This document shows, piece after piece, positions 5,448-7,636 of a DNA stretch of 7,636 bases. Below the pieces are notes generated by a model, which saw only the letters and a list, made by a program, of their open reading frames with translations, ran no database searches and had not been told where the DNA came from. Numbering within the stretch: position 1 is the stretch's first letter; every line of letters begins with the position of its first letter. Both the position numbers and the translations under genes were made by a program. The stretch is from Paracoccaceae bacterium (GTDB lineage Bacteria > Pseudomonadota > Alphaproteobacteria > Rhodobacterales > Rhodobacteraceae): contig RGAJ01000074.1 in assembly GCA_009920225.1 (NCBI GenBank), forward strand, positions 1-7,636. The letters are read 5' to 3'.

Positions 5448-6419
5448 ATGGCACTAGAAGATGCAAAAACACAAATCGATCAAGCCTTCACCCGCACGGA
5501 TCTGCGCGGCTTGACGTTCGAAAATGCCTTTGGCGGTGCGCCATCATTTCTGCGCCGTAAATACACCAAAGACCTGACTGGGGTCGATTTGGCCATCACC
5601 GGCGTGCCCTTTGATCAGGCGGTCACAAATCGGACGGGAACACGTCTGGGTCCGCGCGCGATCCGCGAGGCATCGACATTGCAACCCTATGATCCGCCCT
5701 ATGGTTGGGGCTTTGATCCGCTGTCGGAATTCGCGGTCGTCGATTACGGTGATCTGGCGTTTGACTATGCCAAGGTCTCCGAATTTCCCGAAACATTGAC
5801 CAAACATATTGCAGGTATTCTGGATCAGGGCGTGGGCACGGTGACCTTGGGTGGGGATCATTACATCAGCTTTCCAATCCTGCGCGCTTATGCTGAAAAA
5901 TTTGGCAAGCCGTTGTCTTTGCTGCATTTTGACGCGCATTCTGATACATGGATCGATGATGATTTTGACCGTATTGACCATGGCACAATGTTTTACAAAG
6001 CGATCAAATTGGGTTTGATTGACCCAGCCACGTCGGTTCAGGTCGGCATTCGGACCCATAATGATGACACAATGGGCATGAATATCATCGACGCGCGTGA
6101 AGTCCATGAAACAGGCCCCGCCGCCGTTGCGCAAAAGATCAAATCAATCCTCGGGGATCGTCCGACCTATGTCAGCTTTGACATTGATTGTCTGGATCCT
6201 GCCTTTGCACCGGGGACAGGCACGCCTGTGTGGGGTGGTCTGACAACAGGACAGGCGGCGATCATTCTGCGCGATATCGCAGGGATCAATATGTTGGGCG
6301 GTGATATCGTCGAAGTCTCGCCCCCCTTTGATACAACGGGTGCAACAGCCGTGGCCGGCGCACATGTTGCGATGGAATTGATTTGTCTATGGGCATGGAC
6401 ACGTCGGGGCAAGGTATGA
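5448..6419 (+). CDS. speB: Agmatinase (ureohydrolase family)
   Basis: Hydrolyses agmatine to putrescine and urea, the last step of the arginine decarboxylase route to polyamines, in the cytoplasm using two Mn ions. Motifs in order: GVPFDQAVTNRTGTRLGP (52-69), LGGDHYISFP (134-143) with H138, HFDAHSDTW (160-168) with D162, H164 and D166, IDHGTMFYKA (176-185), VQVGIRT (197-203), SFDIDCLDPAFAPGTGTP (243-260) with D245 and D247, and GGDIVEVSPPFD (284-295). All six metal ligands are present. The HGTMFY and DPAFAPGTGTP segments closely resemble E. coli SpeB; DAHSD replaces the E. coli DAHTD. At 323 residues it is slightly longer than E. coli SpeB because of the N-terminal extension. AAGGGA lies 8 nt upstream and overlaps the amidohydrolase stop. 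Other ureohydrolases (guanidinobutyrase, guanidinopropionase) share this scaffold, so agmatine is the likely rather than certain substrate. No arginine decarboxylase gene is nearby. Confidence 0.92.
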   Translation: MALEDAKTQIDQAFTRTDLRGLTFENAFGGAPSFLRRKYTKDLTGVDLAITGVPFDQAVTNRTGTRLGPRAIREASTLQPYDPPYGWGFDPLSEFAVVDYGDLAFDYAKVSEFPETLTKHIAGILDQGVGTVTLGGDHYISFPILRAYAEKFGKPLSLLHFDAHSDTWIDDDFDRIDHGTMFYKAIKLGLIDPATSVQVGIRTHNDDTMGMNIIDAREVHETGPAAVAQKIKSILGDRPTYVSFDIDCLDPAFAPGTGTPVWGGLTTGQAAIILRDIAGINMLGGDIVEVSPPFDTTGATAVAGAHVAMELICLWAWTRRGKV

Positions 6420-6823
6420 AATCAATGACATTTTGGTTTCTTGCAATTCTCGTTTTGGGGGTCATGGCCTATATCCGTCATGCGCCCAGCGATCCGACGC
6501 AGTGGCACGTTCCGATCTTTGTGACCGAAAATGCGACCTATGCCGGCGGCGCGGAACGTTTTGTTGCAGGTGATCCGGGTACGTTGATGCAAAAGCTGGA
6601 TCAGATCATTCAATCCGAACCGCGCAGCACACAAATCGCAGGTCAGTCAGAGGATGGGCATGTGACCTATGTCGTGCGGACGCGGTGGATGGGCTATCCC
6701 GATTATGTGACGGTGCAATCCGCGCAAAACGGGATCCAGATCTATTCACGGTTGTGGTTTGGCAAATCCGATTTGGGGGTGAATGCCAACCGGTTGGATC
6801 GCTGGATTGCGCAGCTAAACTAG
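6416..6823 (+). CDS. DUF1499 family membrane-anchored protein
   Basis: Function unknown; I recognise the DUF1499 pattern in the C-terminal half. From the ATG at 6416 it is 135 residues: a signal-anchor or uncleaved signal helix (about 4-20, MTFWFLAILVLGVMAYI), then an extracytoplasmic domain. VTYVVRTRWMGYPDYVTVQ (83-101), IQIYSRLWFGKSDLGVN (107-123) and RLDRWIAQL (126-134) match the family's 'R-x-R-x-x-G-x-x-D' and 'YSRS-x-x-G-x-D-x-G-x-N' style blocks. The reading frame also has an upstream ATG at 6383 (11 extra residues), but 6416 gives a 4-nt ATGA overlap with the speB stop, a GGGG 6 nt upstream and a cleaner N-terminal helix. The overlap indicates translational coupling to speB. Nothing in the domain suggests an enzyme; a role at the periplasmic face of the inner membrane is all the sequence supports. 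Confidence 0.82.
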   Translation: MKSMTFWFLAILVLGVMAYIRHAPSDPTQWHVPIFVTENATYAGGAERFVAGDPGTLMQKLDQIIQSEPRSTQIAGQSEDGHVTYVVRTRWMGYPDYVTVQSAQNGIQIYSRLWFGKSDLGVNANRLDRWIAQLN

Positions 6824-6856
6824 GTGTTTTTGACTTGACCAAATCCTTGCAATGGT

Positions 6857-6861
6857 AAAGG
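6857..6861 (+). promoter_or_regulatory. Ribosome binding site of prfA
   Basis: AAAGG lies 7 nt before the ATG at 6869 and fixes that start. An out-of-frame ATG at 6852 overlaps the site but opens only about 22 codons. In the 45-nt gap after the DUF1499 gene, TTGACT (6830-6835) with TGGTAA (6853-6858) at 17-nt spacing gives at best a weak promoter, so read-through from the speB operon is also possible. Confidence 0.5.
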
Positions 6862-6868
6862 TAGCGGC

Positions 6869-7636
6869 ATGGTACCTTTTGATAGACTTGAACAAATTGC
6901 ACAGCGTTTCGAATTTTTAGAAGCGCAGATGAACGCTGGCGCTGCGGGCGATGAAATCGCGCGTTTGGCGCGTGAATATTCAGAATTAAAGCCCGTCGTC
7001 GAACAGATCGTGGAATATAAAACGCTTCTCTCGGATATGGACGAAGCCAAGGTGATGCTGTCCGATCCTGATATGCGTGAATTGGCCGAAGATGAATTGC
7101 CCCGCCTCAAGGCGCGGATCCCTGAGGTCGAACATGCATTGCAATTGGCTCTGTTGCCCAAGGATGCCGCCGATGCGCGTCCTGCCATGTTGGAAATCCG
7201 CCCCGGTACCGGTGGCGAAGAGGCGGCACTGTTTGCAGGGGATTTGTTGCGCATGTACCAACGATACGCCGAAGCGCGTGGTTGGGGGTTTGACATTATC
7301 GAAGAACAAGCCACCGAAATCGGTGGCATCAAAGAGGTCGTCGCCCATATCAAAGGCGATGGCGTTTTTGCGCGTATGAAATATGAATCAGGTGTGCATC
7401 GGGTCCAACGGGTTCCTGAAACCGAAAGCGGGGGGCGCATCCACACCTCTGCCGCGACGGTGGCGGTTTTGCCTGAGGCCGAAGATGTCGACATTCATAT
7501 AGACGCAAACGACATTCGCATTGATACCATGCGCTCATCAGGGGCGGGCGGTCAGCACGTCAACACCACGGATTCGGCCGTTCGGATCACGCATATTCCG
7601 TCGGGCATCGTGGTGACAAGTTCGGAAAAATCCCAA
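6869..7636 (+). CDS. prfA: Peptide chain release factor 1, 3' end cut by window edge
   Basis: RF1 recognises UAA and UAG in the ribosomal A site and triggers release of the finished protein. The frame is open from 6869 to the right edge: 256 codons of a usual 350-360, so about 95-100 are missing. The N-terminal coiled-coil domain (1-100) includes [15 protein letters not shown] (32-46). [20 protein letters not shown] (107-126) starts the central domain. PET (183-185) in [20 protein letters not shown] (181-200) is the PxT codon-reading motif, which marks RF1 rather than RF2 (SPF there). GAGGQHVN (225-232) carries the catalytic GGQ, Q229 being the usual PrmC methylation site. The order and motifs are textbook; prmC would be expected next but is outside the window. 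The start is supported by AAAGG 7 nt upstream. Confidence 0.98.
   Translation, partial: MVPFDRLEQIAQRFEFLEAQMNAGAAGDEIARLAREYSELKPVVEQIVEYKTLLSDMDEAKVMLSDPDMRELAEDELPRLKARIPEVEHALQLALLPKDAADARPAMLEIRPGTGGEEAALFAGDLLRMYQRYAEARGWGFDIIEEQATEIGGIKEVVAHIKGDGVFARMKYESGVHRVQRVPETESGGRIHTSAATVAVLPEAEDVDIHIDANDIRIDTMRSSGAGGQHVNTTDSAVRITHIPSGIVVTSSEKSQ

Noticed and set aside
5544..6134. 196-codon open frame on the minus strand opposite speB
   Set aside because: Antisense to the conserved agmatinase core; composition looks like a reversed coding shadow and no domain is recognisable.
6820..7494. 224-codon open frame on the minus strand opposite prfA
   Set aside because: It lies wholly antisense to an unmistakable RF1 with intact PxT and GGQ motifs; its serine- and arginine-rich translation has no recognisable domain and is a by-product of prfA codon use.

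Overview
This window looks like chromosomal core and accessory DNA from a marine-type alphaproteobacterium, most likely Rhodobacteraceae (Roseobacter group). The reasons are the protein flavour of SelO, MazG, the agmatinase and RF1, the moderate GC content with many GC-ending codons mixed with A/T-rich ones, and the dense gene packing. This placement is a judgement from memory of protein families, not a search result. There are no RNA genes, mobile elements, CRISPR arrays or phage genes, and no gene-free stretch over 110 bases.

Left half (about 1-4204), all on the minus strand and read right to left: mazG (NTP pyrophosphohydrolase), an exported Fe(III)-type ABC substrate-binding protein, an inosine/uridine-type nucleoside hydrolase, and selO (protein AMPylase). 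selO runs off the left edge with about 410 codons present. Gaps are 81, about 104 and 12 nt, so the last two genes are almost certainly co-transcribed. The binding-protein gene appears to have its own promoter, with an iron-box-like dyad in the spacer. The set mixes nucleotide clean-up (MazG, nucleoside hydrolase), ATP-using protein modification (SelO) and iron capture.

Right half (4269-7636), all on the plus strand: an M20D metallo-amidohydrolase, an agmatinase (speB), a small membrane-anchored DUF1499 protein and prfA (release factor 1). prfA runs off the right edge with 256 codons present. The first three are tightly packed (12-nt gap, then a 4-nt ATGA overlap) and look like one operon. 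speB converts agmatine to putrescine and urea; the amidohydrolase probably releases an amine or amino acid from an N-acyl precursor, so a polyamine or arginine-derivative role is plausible but unproven. prfA starts 45 nt later and may be co-transcribed or have its own promoter.

The two halves diverge from a 64-bp intergenic region with an imperfect dyad near its centre. I see no clearly new multi-gene system. The best leads are regulatory: the iron-box-like site before the binding protein, a hairpin joining the nucleoside hydrolase stop to the selO start, mutually exclusive hairpins between the binding protein and the nucleoside hydrolase, and an Fe(III) binding protein with no adjacent permease or ATPase.
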